From Pseudomonadota bacterium (lineage in GTDB: Bacteria > Pseudomonadota > Gammaproteobacteria > Halothiobacillales > Halothiobacillaceae), in NCBI GenBank assembly GCA_021795795.1, contig JAJYPA010000332.1, forward strand, positions 1 through 8,741: 8,741 bases of DNA. The letters are read 5' to 3'. A program made the position numbers and the translations under genes. The notes under the pieces were generated by a model, which worked only from the letters and a program-made list of their open reading frames with translations, was not told where the DNA came from and did not search any database. Below are positions 1-7,272 of the stretch, one piece after another (positions within the stretch are counted from its first letter, which is position 1; every line of letters begins with the position of its first letter).

Positions 1-766
1 GATACACCGATATCTTGAGGTAGCGCGTTCCAGCGTCAGCAGTCACCGGACGGCCTTCGCGATAGCGCATCAGTTCGGTCTCGATCCAGCGCTTGACATT
101 GGCTTCCACATCAAACATGGCTCCGGCATAGGATTTTTTGCTGCGCACTGCGCCGTTAGGCAGGCGCAGGATATAGCGCACCAGACCCTTCAAACGACCA
201 TCCGAACAAGCCGAGATATCCACCGCATGGTAGTTGCAGTCGAGGAAAAAGGTCATCGCCTCGTCTACGCACTGGTCCACATCACATTGCTGGGGACTAG
301 CCAGGCTTGTCTGCTCCGCCAGCAAACGTTGCATCCGCAGAACGCATTCACCATATAACGCGCGCATATCCAGTCCTGCAATCCAGGCATCTGCCAAAAT
401 TTGCGCGGGTAACTCAAAGCCCAATTGATTGATTGCAATCGATTGCGCGCGCTCGCTGAAATCGGGTTCGTGCTGCAAACCGGCAATAAGCTTCAATACT
501 GGAACGATATTGGCGAAACGCTCTTTGACGGTTTTCTCGTGCTTGAGCAGACGCTGGTTCTCCATCTCATTCGTCAACGGGTGGTGGCACAAACGTCCGT
601 TCTGCATGGTACATGCAGGATTTGGTTCCACCGTTGCTGCAGCAGTCGCAAACACCTCTGGCTGCCGCCCTTGGAGCGTGCTGCCATACGACCCCAGCCC
701 GTAAGGCGGTTGGTTTGCTACAGGCTGCGGGCGAATGTTGCGCCCAGGGCGGTTTCTCGTATTCAT
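1..766 (-). CDS. csoSCA: Carboxysomal carbonic anhydrase CsoSCA (CsoS3), partial, N-terminal 255 residues
   Basis: Epsilon/beta-like carbonic anhydrase of the alpha-carboxysome; it converts bicarbonate to CO2 inside the shell. I translated this frame directly; it is open from the ATG at 766 to the window edge. Residues 1-50 are Pro/Gln/Arg-rich and look disordered, matching the N-terminal segment known to bind RubisCO in Halothiobacillus. Residues 60-65 (CHHPLT) match the family's CRHPLT motif. Residues 172-194 (FFLDCNYHAVDIS, then CSDGRLKG) carry the first zinc ligand Cys187 and the Asp189/Arg191 pair. The other two ligands (His242 and Cys253 in the Halothiobacillus protein) lie outside: the window stops one base into the codon that aligns with His242, and that base (C) fits His. 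In-frame stops upstream exclude a longer start. The ribosome site is modest (GAAGAG). It is 78 bp downstream of csoS2 and presumably in the same transcript. Half of the protein is not visible. Confidence 0.95.
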   Translation of the reverse strand, partial: MNTRNRPGRNIRPQPVANQPPYGLGSYGSTLQGRQPEVFATAAATVEPNPACTMQNGRLCHHPLTNEMENQRLLKHEKTVKERFANIVPVLKLIAGLQHEPDFSERAQSIAINQLGFELPAQILADAWIAGLDMRALYGECVLRMQRLLAEQTSLASPQQCDVDQCVDEAMTFFLDCNYHAVDISACSDGRLKGLVRYILRLPNGAVRSKKSYAGAMFDVEANVKRWIETELMRYREGRPVTADAGTRYLKISVY

Positions 767-816
767 TTCGCTCTTCAGTTCGTTTGAGTTTGTTCAAGCA
801 TGGTCTGTTTGATATT

Positions 817-850
817 AACCACGTTCATATCAACCACGTTCACATCAACC
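817..850 (-). repeat. Two tandem 15-bp repeats in the csoS2-csoSCA spacer
   Basis: On the plus strand the 15-bp units AACCACGTTCATATC (817-831) and AACCACGTTCACATC (832-846) are adjacent and differ at one base. AACC at 847-850 begins a possible third copy. The last full copy overlaps the csoS2 stop codon (845-847). On the mRNA strand the repeat has stops in the csoSCA frame, so it codes for nothing continuous. It is probably a slippage duplication. No strong hairpin is formed. Confidence 0.7.
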
Positions 851-2998
851 GCGCGCGCCGCCGGAGTAGGTGATGTATGAGCCTTTGGCATCATTACCGC
901 TGCTGCCGGTAATTTTGCTGGCTGGCAACTCTACCCGCTCACGATCCTTTAATTGCGAGGCATTCATGACAGCTGCTATAGTACCGCGGCGATCACCACG
1001 CAAAGTTGGGTTACGGTTTTCGGTTCCGGTTATGTTCTCATTACGTCGCCATGCTGCGCCGGTAATCGTAATGCCGCCTTCCCGACCGTCACCAGTTAAA
1101 CGGCTGCGTACTTCTTCAACCGATGGAACTTGCGCCACTACACTCGCTGCGGAGTCTTCCTGATAGCGAAACTCAGGCGTACCTGACACCAGACCGGCAG
1201 CCATATTGATCGGTCCGGTAATGCGGCCAATTGCGCCATAAGCGGTGCCGGTTATACGGCTCAAGTTACTGTCCCGCGCGCTGCGCGCCGGGGTGGCGAT
1301 ACTGAAACTGCCTTGTACTACGGGCGCTTGCGGCATAACTGTTATCTCACGTGGCGCATTCGCAGGACCACGTTTGAGCGGGTGCGAGTTGTTATTGACA
1401 CCGCGCTGCGACACGCGTTGATATGGGCCTGAATAAGGCGTGCCGCTCAACACTTGGCTTTCGCCACGTCCTGCACCCGTTACCTTGCTATCAGATTCGA
1501 CGCGGTTTCCGCTCGGTGCAATTCCCGCCCGTGCGCCGCGGCTTTCCATCAGCGCTCGTGAGGCTGCCTGGTGTTCCGCGTCGCAAAACGCCGTATATTG
1601 CTCCGGGCCAATATATTCAGTGCCGGAGATGGGCTGACAGCCGCCATATTCATCTCCAGTCACCTTGGTACTGTGTTCCACTACCGTGCCGGATACCTGC
1701 TGGTCGTGCCAGGTACGCATCACGCCGACTTTTTCCGGCGTTGGTGTCGGTTGGCGGTTGCATCTCTGGTACTGGGCGAGGCCGTTTGATTCTGTGCCGG
1801 TGACATCAGCACATGCTCCGTGCTCACTGCCAGTGACCATGTCTCCGGGTGCAAGGTCGGTGCCAGTTACTGCGCGATCTTTCACGGTGCTCATGACGCT
1901 AACTTTGTGCGGTTTACCGTTGCCATTGCGACACAAGCTGGCGGGCTGATCCTGAACATACTGGCTACCGGTAAGTTTTAGGCAAGAACCCTGTTCGTCA
2001 CCCGTTACCTTGGCGCTGCGTCCGATTTGACTTCCGCTTACGTTTTGTCCTGCGCGTGTGGGTGCCATACCAACTTTGGCTGGCGCTGGTTCCGGCTTTG
2101 TGGCACAGAAAGATTCGAATTGCTCTGCGCTGAGATATTCAGTGCCGGTCACTGCCTTGCAATCCCCGTGCTCATCTCCGGTTACTTTCAGGCTGCGTCC
2201 GACTTCTGTTCCACTTACGCGCTGATTACGACTGGTGGTATTAATATTGACTTTGCTTGCTGCCGGAGATGGAGTCGTCGAACACAGTTCGACATACTGC
2301 TCGCGGCCGATGTATTCGGTACCGGTGATGTTTCGGCAAATGCCAGTTTCAACCCCGGTTACCTTGCTAGTGCTCTCGGTCTGAGTACCGCTTACTATGT
2401 TGCCGCGCAATGTCGTGCCGATCTCGACCTTTACCGGGTTTGCCTGAATGCGCATACGTCCTGTAGGCCGGCACGCCGGATTGTTGCCTCGGCCATTCAC
2501 GCACATTGCCTCGCGGCGAGCCTGCGCAGCGGCGCGCCCGCTCAATCCGTTCGTGGCCACACCTCTGTTGTTACCGAGACGTTTTGAGGCGGCGGCGCTC
2601 ATTCCAGCTGGTTTTACAGCCGTCTTGCCTTGGCTGGAGATTGCGCGTCGCCGTTCCTGACACAATTGACGCACGCTGCTGGAAATCACGCCTACGACAG
2701 GTGGCGCTGATTCCGCCAGCTCACAGACTGCATCCAACGCGGCTTCCAATGTTTGCTGCTCGGCGGCGTGCGAACAACCGCAATCGCTTTTAGTATGACT
2801 ATATTCCTCAGACGGATTAGATGTCGCAACTTGCAGCGTGGCAACGGGCGCCGGCGTAGTGACGGGCGCTGGTTTTTGCACCTTCGCCAGGCTTGCCTTG
2901 CCACTCTGTGACATCGCCTGACGCCGCGCACGCGAGATCATGCGCCCATTCGCGCCATTTGGCGCTGCTCCTTTGATTTCTGCTTTAGCGTCGCTCAT
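845..2998 (-). CDS. csoS2: Carboxysome assembly scaffold protein CsoS2 (717 aa)
   Basis: Intrinsically disordered scaffold that binds RubisCO through its N-terminal repeats and the shell through its middle and C-terminal regions. Three Arg-rich N-repeats are visible at about residues 23-34 (RARRQAMSQSGK), 114-125 (QERRRAISSQGK) and 157-170 (AAQARREAMCVNGRG). The middle region has five repeats starting near residues 188, 248, 307, 364 and 422. Each has a V(S/T)GT, a VTGxExGxC and a later Cys (pairs C221/C239, C280/C298, C340/C356, C396/C413, C454/C472). A sixth, degenerate repeat at about 490-530 lacks cysteines. The C-terminal region (about 550-717) has ITG/SG motifs and ends in the conserved GSSGNDAKG ... 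SGGARG tail. It is shorter than the roughly 870-residue Halothiobacillus protein. The ATG at 2998 follows an AAGGA ribosome site. I saw no classic X-XXY-YYZ slippery heptamer between the middle and C-terminal regions, so a short frameshift form is not evident. Confidence 0.96.
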   Translation of the reverse strand: MSDAKAEIKGAAPNGANGRMISRARRQAMSQSGKASLAKVQKPAPVTTPAPVATLQVATSNPSEEYSHTKSDCGCSHAAEQQTLEAALDAVCELAESAPPVVGVISSSVRQLCQERRRAISSQGKTAVKPAGMSAAASKRLGNNRGVATNGLSGRAAAQARREAMCVNGRGNNPACRPTGRMRIQANPVKVEIGTTLRGNIVSGTQTESTSKVTGVETGICRNITGTEYIGREQYVELCSTTPSPAASKVNINTTSRNQRVSGTEVGRSLKVTGDEHGDCKAVTGTEYLSAEQFESFCATKPEPAPAKVGMAPTRAGQNVSGSQIGRSAKVTGDEQGSCLKLTGSQYVQDQPASLCRNGNGKPHKVSVMSTVKDRAVTGTDLAPGDMVTGSEHGACADVTGTESNGLAQYQRCNRQPTPTPEKVGVMRTWHDQQVSGTVVEHSTKVTGDEYGGCQPISGTEYIGPEQYTAFCDAEHQAASRALMESRGARAGIAPSGNRVESDSKVTGAGRGESQVLSGTPYSGPYQRVSQRGVNNNSHPLKRGPANAPREITVMPQAPVVQGSFSIATPARSARDSNLSRITGTAYGAIGRITGPINMAAGLVSGTPEFRYQEDSAASVVAQVPSVEEVRSRLTGDGREGGITITGAAWRRNENITGTENRNPTLRGDRRGTIAAVMNASQLKDRERVELPASKITGSSGNDAKGSYITYSGGARG

Positions 2999-3054
2999 GC
3001 TTTCATCCTTCCAATTTCAATCGCTTCTTTGGGCGAACCTTTATCGGATCGCCC

Positions 3055-3080
3055 GACACCGGATCATTGACACCGGATCA
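3055..3080 (-). repeat. Two 12-bp direct repeats at the cbbS stop codon and cbbS-csoS2 spacer
   Basis: GACACCGGATCA occurs at 3055-3066 and again at 3069-3080 (14-bp period, plus strand). The second copy contains the cbbS stop codon (3078-3080). A partial relative (ATCGGATC) lies at 3043-3050. It is probably slippage; a regulatory role cannot be judged from sequence alone. Confidence 0.65.
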
Positions 3081-3410
3081 CCGACCACGGAACACCACGA
3101 AAGAACTGCCCTGACTTTGAGAATAATTGTCGTAGCCGATCAGACGCACGTGATGGCCAGGATGCGCACGATGGCAACCCTCCAGTTCGGAAATGATCGT
3201 ATCTACGGATTGCTCGCCGAACATAGGCAGTTTCCACATGTACCAGTAGTAGTTAAATGCGCGTGACGGTTCCACGTGCTCGATGCCAGGGTTCCAGCCC
3301 TGACTCACAATGTAGGCAATCTGGCGACGTATTTTTTCTGGTGTCATCGCCGGCAAATACGAGAAAGTTTCGTATTTGGGCGTAGAGTTGTAATCTTGAA
3401 TATCAGCCAT
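3078..3410 (-). CDS. cbbS: RubisCO small subunit, form IA (CbbS, 110 aa)
   Basis: Small subunit of ribulose-1,5-bisphosphate carboxylase/oxygenase; four copies cap each end of the L8 core in the L8S8 holoenzyme. The protein has the expected 110 residues and family landmarks: a YETFSYLP start region, [18 protein letters not shown], the [12 protein letters not shown] segment, and a C-terminal half containing [17 protein letters not shown] and [10 protein letters not shown]. It lacks the long beta-hairpin insert of plant small subunits, as expected for a bacterial form IA protein. The ATG at 3410 is preceded by AGGA at a good distance. It lies 92 bp downstream of cbbL and 79 bp upstream of csoS2, so co-transcription with both is likely. 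This is the carboxysomal copy, because csoS2 follows directly. Confidence 0.97.
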   Translation of the reverse strand: MADIQDYNSTPKYETFSYLPAMTPEKIRRQIAYIVSQGWNPGIEHVEPSRAFNYYWYMWKLPMFGEQSVDTIISELEGCHRAHPGHHVRLIGYDNYSQSQGSSFVVFRGR

Positions 3411-3502
3411 TTTCTTTCCTTTCGTTTAATGCTTGACGAGCCGCTCGGCCACGCGCTGCGAGAGTTTTCGTTTACGCCCTATGGTTATTTATGACCGCAG
3501 GG

Positions 3503-4924
3503 TTATCGGTTCACCACATCCAGTTTGTCGACGGTGTCGAATTCGAACTTGATCTCTTTCCAGGTTTCCATGGCAATCTTGAGTTCAGGACTATCTTTGG
3601 CCGCGTTGGTGAGAATCTCTTTGCCCTCGCGTTCCAGTTCGCGTCCTTCATTACGTGCTTCGACGCACGCTTCGAGCGCGACGCGGTTGGCGGCTGCGCC
3701 TGCGGCGTTGCCCCATGGGTGTCCCAGCGTGCCGCCGCCAAATTGCAACACAGAGTCGTCACCGAAGATGTTGACCAGTGCAGGCATGTGCCAGACGTGA
3801 ATCCCGCCAGAAGCCACAGGCAATACACCAGGCATGGATCCCCAATCCTGGTCAAACATGATGCCGCGTGAACGATCTTCAGGAATGAACGATTCGCGCA
3901 TCAAATCAACCCAACCCAAGGTTGCGCCACGGTCGCCTTCAAGCTTGCCCACCACGGTGCCGGAGTGCAGATGGTCTCCACCGGACAGGCGCAGTGCCTT
4001 GGCCAGTACGCGAAAGTGGATACCATGGTGTGGGTTGCGATCCAGCACCGCGTGCATGGCACGGTGGATGTGCAGTAGGATTCCGTTCTTGCGGCACCAG
4101 CGCGCCAAGCCTGTATTGGCGGTAAAACCACCCGTCAGGAAATCATGCATGATAATAGGTGAGCCGATTTCTTTGGCAAACTCGGCGCGCTCGTACATTT
4201 CTTCGGGAGAGGGAGCAGTCACATTCAAGTAGTGCCCTTTGCGCTCGCCGGTTTCAGCCTGGGCGTTTTCGATAGCATCCTGAACAAACAGAAAACGATC
4301 GCGCCAACGCATAAAGGGTTGCGAGTTAACGTTCTCGTCGTCCTTGGTGAAATCCAGTCCGCCACGCAGACATTCGTACACTGCCCGGCCGTAGTTCTTG
4401 GCTGACAGACCCAGTTTTGGCTTGATGGTACAACCCAGTAGCGGGCGTCCGTATTTGTTCATCTTGTCTCGCTCGACCTGGACACCATGTGGTGGGCCGT
4501 TGCAGGTCTTGACGTAGGCAAGAGGGAACCGCACGTCTTCCAGGCGTAGCGCACGGATGGCCTTGAAGCCGAACACGTTGCCAACCAGCGAGGTGAACAC
4601 GTTGACCACCGAGCCTTCTTCAAACAGGTCGATAGGGTAGGCCACAAAGGCGTAGAAACAGGTGTCGTCACCAGGTACGTCCTCGATTCGGTAGGCACGG
4701 CCTTTGTAATAATCCATATCGGTCAAAAGGTCCGTCCACACGGTGGTCCAGGTGCCGGTGGAAGATTCGGCGGCCACAGCGGCAGCGGCTTCCTCACGAT
4801 CCACACCCGGCTGCGGGGTAATCTTGAAACATGCGAGGATATCCGAGTCTAGCGGGACATATTCGGGTGCCCAATAAGTCTGTCGATATTCCTTAACACC
4901 AGCCTCATACTTTTTTGCTGCCAT
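3503..4924 (-). CDS. cbbL: RubisCO large subunit, form IAc (CbbL, 473 aa)
   Basis: Catalytic subunit that carboxylates ribulose-1,5-bisphosphate in the Calvin cycle, here the carboxysomal isoform. All active-site landmarks are present: Lys168 and Lys170 in GCTIKPKLG (spinach K175/K177), the carbamylated Lys194 with metal ligands Asp196/Glu197 in [11 protein letters not shown], His287 in LHIHRAMHA, His320 in GGDHLHSGT, and loop-6 Lys327 in GTVVGKLEG. The C-terminus is complete ([13 protein letters not shown]). I chose ATG 4924 because it gives the family's [18 protein letters not shown] beginning and has AGGAGA six bases upstream. An in-frame TTG at 4948 would overlap that ribosome site and add eight non-conserved residues. 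It is the first gene of the operon and probably driven from the AT-rich region to its right. Confidence 0.98.
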   Translation of the reverse strand: MAAKKYEAGVKEYRQTYWAPEYVPLDSDILACFKITPQPGVDREEAAAAVAAESSTGTWTTVWTDLLTDMDYYKGRAYRIEDVPGDDTCFYAFVAYPIDLFEEGSVVNVFTSLVGNVFGFKAIRALRLEDVRFPLAYVKTCNGPPHGVQVERDKMNKYGRPLLGCTIKPKLGLSAKNYGRAVYECLRGGLDFTKDDENVNSQPFMRWRDRFLFVQDAIENAQAETGERKGHYLNVTAPSPEEMYERAEFAKEIGSPIIMHDFLTGGFTANTGLARWCRKNGILLHIHRAMHAVLDRNPHHGIHFRVLAKALRLSGGDHLHSGTVVGKLEGDRGATLGWVDLMRESFIPEDRSRGIMFDQDWGSMPGVLPVASGGIHVWHMPALVNIFGDDSVLQFGGGTLGHPWGNAAGAAANRVALEACVEARNEGRELEREGKEILTNAAKDSPELKIAMETWKEIKFEFDTVDKLDVVNR

Positions 4925-4930
4925 GTTTGC

Positions 4931-4936
4931 TCTCCT
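4931..4936 (-). promoter_or_regulatory. cbbL ribosome binding site AGGAGA
   Basis: On the minus strand AGGAGA is followed by a six-base spacer (GCAAAC) and the ATG at 4924. This decides the start of cbbL over the in-frame TTG further upstream. Confidence 0.85.
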
Positions 4937-5182
4937 AGTGCTATTCAAAAAGTTTTTCCGGGACCGTCATATCGGTTTCGACGGTTACAGGTATTGTGCA
5001 AGAGGTATTGAATTAATAAAAGTTAATTATTTTAAATATTATGTTTAATTATTATTTACCTTTATTGGCATAAACATGCCTTTCATCATTTAACCAGCGA
5101 AACCATCATGCAGTCTCGGTAGCGCAGCCATTATCAAACAACCAATTGATTAAAAAAATTAAAATATATTTATCATAATGAT
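4937..5182 (-). promoter_or_regulatory. AT-rich upstream region of the cbb/cso operon (probable promoter and operator)
   Basis: This stretch has no credible gene and is far more AT-rich than the operon. It contains two copies of TTAATTATT (5023-5031 and 5045-5053, plus strand) spaced 22 bp, about two helical turns, within a run of TNA/TTA triplets. This is the sort of layout used by CbbR, a LysR-type activator with TNA-N7/8-TNA sites. A 14-bp palindrome, GGCAT-AAAC-ATGCC, lies at 5067-5080. I could not fix a convincing -35/-10 pair for cbbL. Assigning this region to CbbR is inference; no cbbR gene is present in the window. Confidence 0.4.
5067..5080. repeat. Palindrome GGCAT-N4-ATGCC upstream of cbbL
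   Basis: Perfect five-base arms around AAAC, about 143-156 bp upstream of the cbbL start codon and next to the AT-rich direct repeats. It could be a dimeric regulator's operator or a small hairpin. Short palindromes occur by chance, so the assignment is weak. Confidence 0.35.
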
Positions 5183-5402
5183 TTACATTAATTTAATATT
5201 TATCGGTTGTTCCATTTGGCGCGATATTTTTTGAAGTGGGCTGCTCGGCATGGTGTGCAGGGCTATAGCAGGCTGCCACAAAGCTGGACTTCGCCCATTG
5301 GTTTTGTTTAACGAATCTGTGGTTGTAATATTTTGGAGGTTGTATCGCTTGTTGCTGAAATGTAATAACATGGTGCGGTTTTGACATGGGACATAGCCGC
5401 AA
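5183..5402. other. Intergenic stretch upstream of the acyltransferase, no gene seen
   Basis: Small open frames here (for example minus strand 5419-5183) show no recognisable motif and overlap the acyltransferase start, so I do not call them. The stretch holds the candidate promoter at 5304-5331 and a GGAGGT sequence at 5335-5340. I see no cbbR remnant. Confidence 0.5.
5304..5331 (+). promoter_or_regulatory. Candidate sigma-70 promoter for the acyltransferase
   Basis: TTGTTT (5304-5309), a 16-bp spacer and TAATAT (5326-5331), pointing at the gene that starts at 5403. The -10 is a fair match and the -35 a moderate one. It is a plausible promoter by eye only. Confidence 0.3.
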
Positions 5403-6626
5403 ATGTTAGATGTTTTCAACCCGTTCTATTATTTTTTTGTTATTGGTATTTTGCTGGCTTTTGTTAAAAACCCGCTTTTTAATTTGGCAGATGCGTCTTG
5501 GCATAACGCCACAACCAGAACGATTAATATTGATGGTTTGCGAGGAATTCTTGCTCTTAGCGTTCTCATTCAGCATGCGGCTTTACTGCATAATTCTCTC
5601 ATTGGTTTAAACTGGCAAGTTCCTGTTCCCAATCTTTTCAATCAGGCTGGACAAGCCAGTGTGTCGCTTTTTTTCATGATTACCGGTTTTTTGTTTTGGA
5701 GAAAAGCAATAGAAGTTAATGGACGTCTAAATTGGTGGAAGTTATATATCACCAGATTTTTTAGAATTGCTCCAGCTTATTATTTTTCCATCGTGCTCGT
5801 GCTTTTTGTGATTTTCTATGCGAGCCACTTTCATCTACGGGAATCACCAACCATATTGGTGAAAGAAATTTTCCCGCTCTTGTTGGCAGGATTCTATCGG
5901 GTTCCTCACATTATAAATGCGTATGGTGCTGTTGAAATTGACGCCAATGTAACATGGACACTCCGTTATGAATGGGAATATTATCTGCTGATATTGCCAA
6001 TATCAGCCATTTTTGCAAGGCGTGAGGGCTGGCATATCTGGTATGCGGTATCAGGGTTTGTTCTGTTAATCATCATCACGATCAGGTCACCTTCAAGCCA
6101 CTCTGCGATTGCCTTGTTGGAATTTTCTGGTGGAATGTTGTGCGCGTCAATCCAGGAGCGTTTTGCGTTTGCAATGGATAAGCGACTGAATTTCACGCTT
6201 TCCTTCGTGGCGCTTCTTTTGTTGCTGCTGCTTATGTTTTTTGGAACTGCCTATCAAACAGCACCGTTTTTAATTTTGTGGGGGATATTTTTGCTCATTA
6301 CTTCCGGGTGCTCCGTTTTTGGCCTGCTTGCATCCAGGGCGGCGAGAAGGTTAGGGGAATTGAGTTTTGGTATTTATCTATTACATGGCATCGTGTTGCA
6401 TGCTTTTTTTAATGATCAGAGCGTAGACAATTTCGCCCGATCATCAACGATTGATTTCTGGGTGATGGTGGCGCTGGTGGCCATGCTCTCAGCGCTGGCG
6501 GCCATGGCAGCACACTTGCTGGTAGAAGTGCCCGGGATTAATTTTGGTCGAAATTTATCTCGCCATAATTTGGTGATTTCAGGAAGAAATGGAACTTCTT
6601 TGGTAAGCCACCTAAGGAACCGCTGA
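5403..6626 (+). CDS. Acyltransferase-3 family membrane protein (OafA/YrhL-like, 407 aa)
   Basis: Polytopic inner-membrane acyltransferase that probably acetylates or acylates a cell-surface sugar such as O-antigen, exopolysaccharide or peptidoglycan; the substrate cannot be told from sequence. Family hallmarks are in order: IDGLRGILALSVLIQH at 43-58 (catalytic-type His58), RFFRIAP at 118-124, WTLRYEWEYY at 185-194, GELSFGIYLLH at 318-328 and LVEVPG at 373-378. About ten hydrophobic segments are visible, including one at 6-21 ahead of the first motif. ATG 5403 is the first possible start because a TAG lies in frame at 5394. The ribosome site is weak. The last three residues (RNR) and the TGA stop lie in the 64-bp repeat apart from the first base of the first codon, so the native C-terminus may have been different. 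Composition is AT-richer than the carboxysome genes, suggesting separate acquisition. It is divergent from cbbL with no evident functional link. Confidence 0.9.
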   Translation: MLDVFNPFYYFFVIGILLAFVKNPLFNLADASWHNATTRTINIDGLRGILALSVLIQHAALLHNSLIGLNWQVPVPNLFNQAGQASVSLFFMITGFLFWRKAIEVNGRLNWWKLYITRFFRIAPAYYFSIVLVLFVIFYASHFHLRESPTILVKEIFPLLLAGFYRVPHIINAYGAVEIDANVTWTLRYEWEYYLLILPISAIFARREGWHIWYAVSGFVLLIIITIRSPSSHSAIALLEFSGGMLCASIQERFAFAMDKRLNFTLSFVALLLLLLLMFFGTAYQTAPFLILWGIFLLITSGCSVFGLLASRAARRLGELSFGIYLLHGIVLHAFFNDQSVDNFARSSTIDFWVMVALVAMLSALAAMAAHLLVEVPGINFGRNLSRHNLVISGRNGTSLVSHLRNR

Positions 6627-6679
6627 TTTATTCCTCCATGAGCTGCATCGCGGCTATGTGGGAACAGATCAGCGGTTCC
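6616..6679. mobile_element. 64-bp inverted-repeat mini-element (IS5-type ends, MITE/REP-like)
   Basis: It starts with GGAACCGCTGAT and ends with ATCAGCGGTTCC: twelve perfect terminal base pairs, then a mostly paired interior (TTATTCC against GGAACAG), forming one long imperfect hairpin. The ends match those of the IS at 7273-8472 and of the larger element at 8477. Its two halves correspond to the two ends of that larger element joined together, so it looks like an internally deleted copy. The flanks CTAA (6612-6615) and CTAT (6680-6683) could be a decayed four-base target duplication. It supplies the acyltransferase stop codon and could act as a transcript-end hairpin, though no T-run follows. 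Confidence 0.75.
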
Positions 6680-6682
6680 CTA

Positions 6683-6799
6683 TTCGCCGGGATTAGAAGT
6701 GGCTCAGAAAATTTGAAAGTGTTACATGCCAAGACCGGGCAACCGACGCTGGAGAACGATTTTTAAGAAAATACGCTCACCAAAGCGGGATTGCTGGGC
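6683..6799 (+). pseudogene. Remnant of an IS3-family transposase orfA
   Basis: In the frame of 6722 the plus strand reads LHAKTGQPTLENDF, then a TAA stop (6764-6766), then ENTLTKAGLL. This matches the coiled-coil end of IS3-family OrfA proteins (LHAKIGQLTLENDFLE.ALTKAGLLSAKR). The stop probably arose from a Leu codon (TTA to TAA). No DNA-binding N-terminus and no orfB (integrase core) are present, so only a scrap remains. It begins right after the 64-bp mini-element and fades before the dehydrogenase fragment. The match is from memory of the family, not a search. Confidence 0.7.
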
Positions 6800-6826
6800 G
6801 CAATATCCCGATATTTCGTGCTTCCG

Positions 6827-6854
6827 GTCAAGGATAGTCTGTCAAGGATAGTCT
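6827..6854. repeat. Tandem 14-bp duplication at the dehydrogenase stop codon
   Basis: GTCAAGGATAGTCT occurs twice in direct succession (6827-6840 and 6841-6854). The inner copy encodes the last residues and stop of the dehydrogenase fragment; the outer copy lies beyond the stop. It is a perfect recent duplication with no protein effect. Confidence 0.85.
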
Positions 6855-7270
6855 TGACGCGTCGGCCGCACCATGATGTCGCTCACATGTACATGGGGCG
6901 GCTGGCTGACGACAAAGAATATTGAATTGGCAATATCTTCGGACTGGGTCAATGGACCGAATTTGTCTTTGAAATGTTTTACCTGAGCATCGTCGTAACC
7001 AGCTCCGTCCTGAAATCCGCTTATAACGATTCCGGGCTCGATAAGCGTCACACGGACACCCTTTGGCCCGATTTCCCGACGCAAGCCTTCGGCAAGTCCA
7101 TGCACCGCAAACTTGGTCGAACCATACACTGCGCTAAATGGCGATATGTTTCTGCCAACGACCGAGCCAATGACCACGATATCTGCCGGTTTGGCCGGGA
7201 ATTCCGATTTCTGGGTTTCAACCATGCTCTTGGCAGCACTTTGCATGAGCGCCAATACACCCTTTACGTT
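6842..7270 (-). pseudogene. 3' part of a short-chain dehydrogenase/reductase, truncated by the IS
   Basis: Classical SDR oxidoreductase, NAD(P)-dependent, substrate unknown. The remaining 142 codons run from NVKGVLALMQ to the conserved family ending SDIMVRPTRQDYP. They contain the catalytic Ser in IGSVVG (residue 36) and the YxxxK motif as YGSTK (Tyr49, Lys53), followed by GLRREIGPKGVRVTLIEPG. The first roughly 100 residues, with the TGxxxGIG nucleotide-binding loop and NNAG motif, are missing. At 7270 the SDR reading frame meets TTAA and the IS left end; the natural context was probably xTT-AAC-GTA-AAG (xNVKG). The open frame continues 13 codons into the IS to a TTG, but a protein without the Rossmann fold start would not bind cofactor. 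The 5' part may lie beyond the right window edge. Confidence 0.9.
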
Positions 7271-7272
7271 AA
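7269..7272. repeat. Left TTAA target-site duplication of the IS
   Basis: TTAA lies immediately outside the left terminal repeat and again outside the right one (8473-8476). A four-base YTAR-type duplication is usual for IS5-family elements. Confidence 0.8.

Noticed and set aside
265..797. Short open frames on both strands at the left edge (for example 73 and 76 codons on the minus strand)
   Set aside because: They are out of frame with csoSCA, whose translation matches the family over its whole visible length.
2027..2587. 186-residue plus-strand open frame opposite csoS2, and similar ones at 1423-1803 and 2940-3266
   Set aside because: They are antisense shadows of a GC-rich, repetitive coding region, with no domain signature and no ribosome site.
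817..3080. Tandem repeats considered as CRISPR-like
   Set aside because: Two copies only, with no unique spacers of regular length and no cas genes.
3491..4232. Plus-strand open frames opposite cbbL
   Set aside because: They lie entirely within the antisense of a highly conserved RubisCO gene and have no recognisable motifs.
4925..4948. Upstream TTG start for cbbL adding MNSTRRAN
   Set aside because: It covers the AGGAGA ribosome site of the conserved ATG at 4924 and adds residues not seen in the family.
5183..5419. Minus-strand 78-codon open frame between cbbL and the acyltransferase
   Set aside because: Low-complexity composition with no motif; it overlaps the start of a clear gene and a better reading is a non-coding intergenic region.
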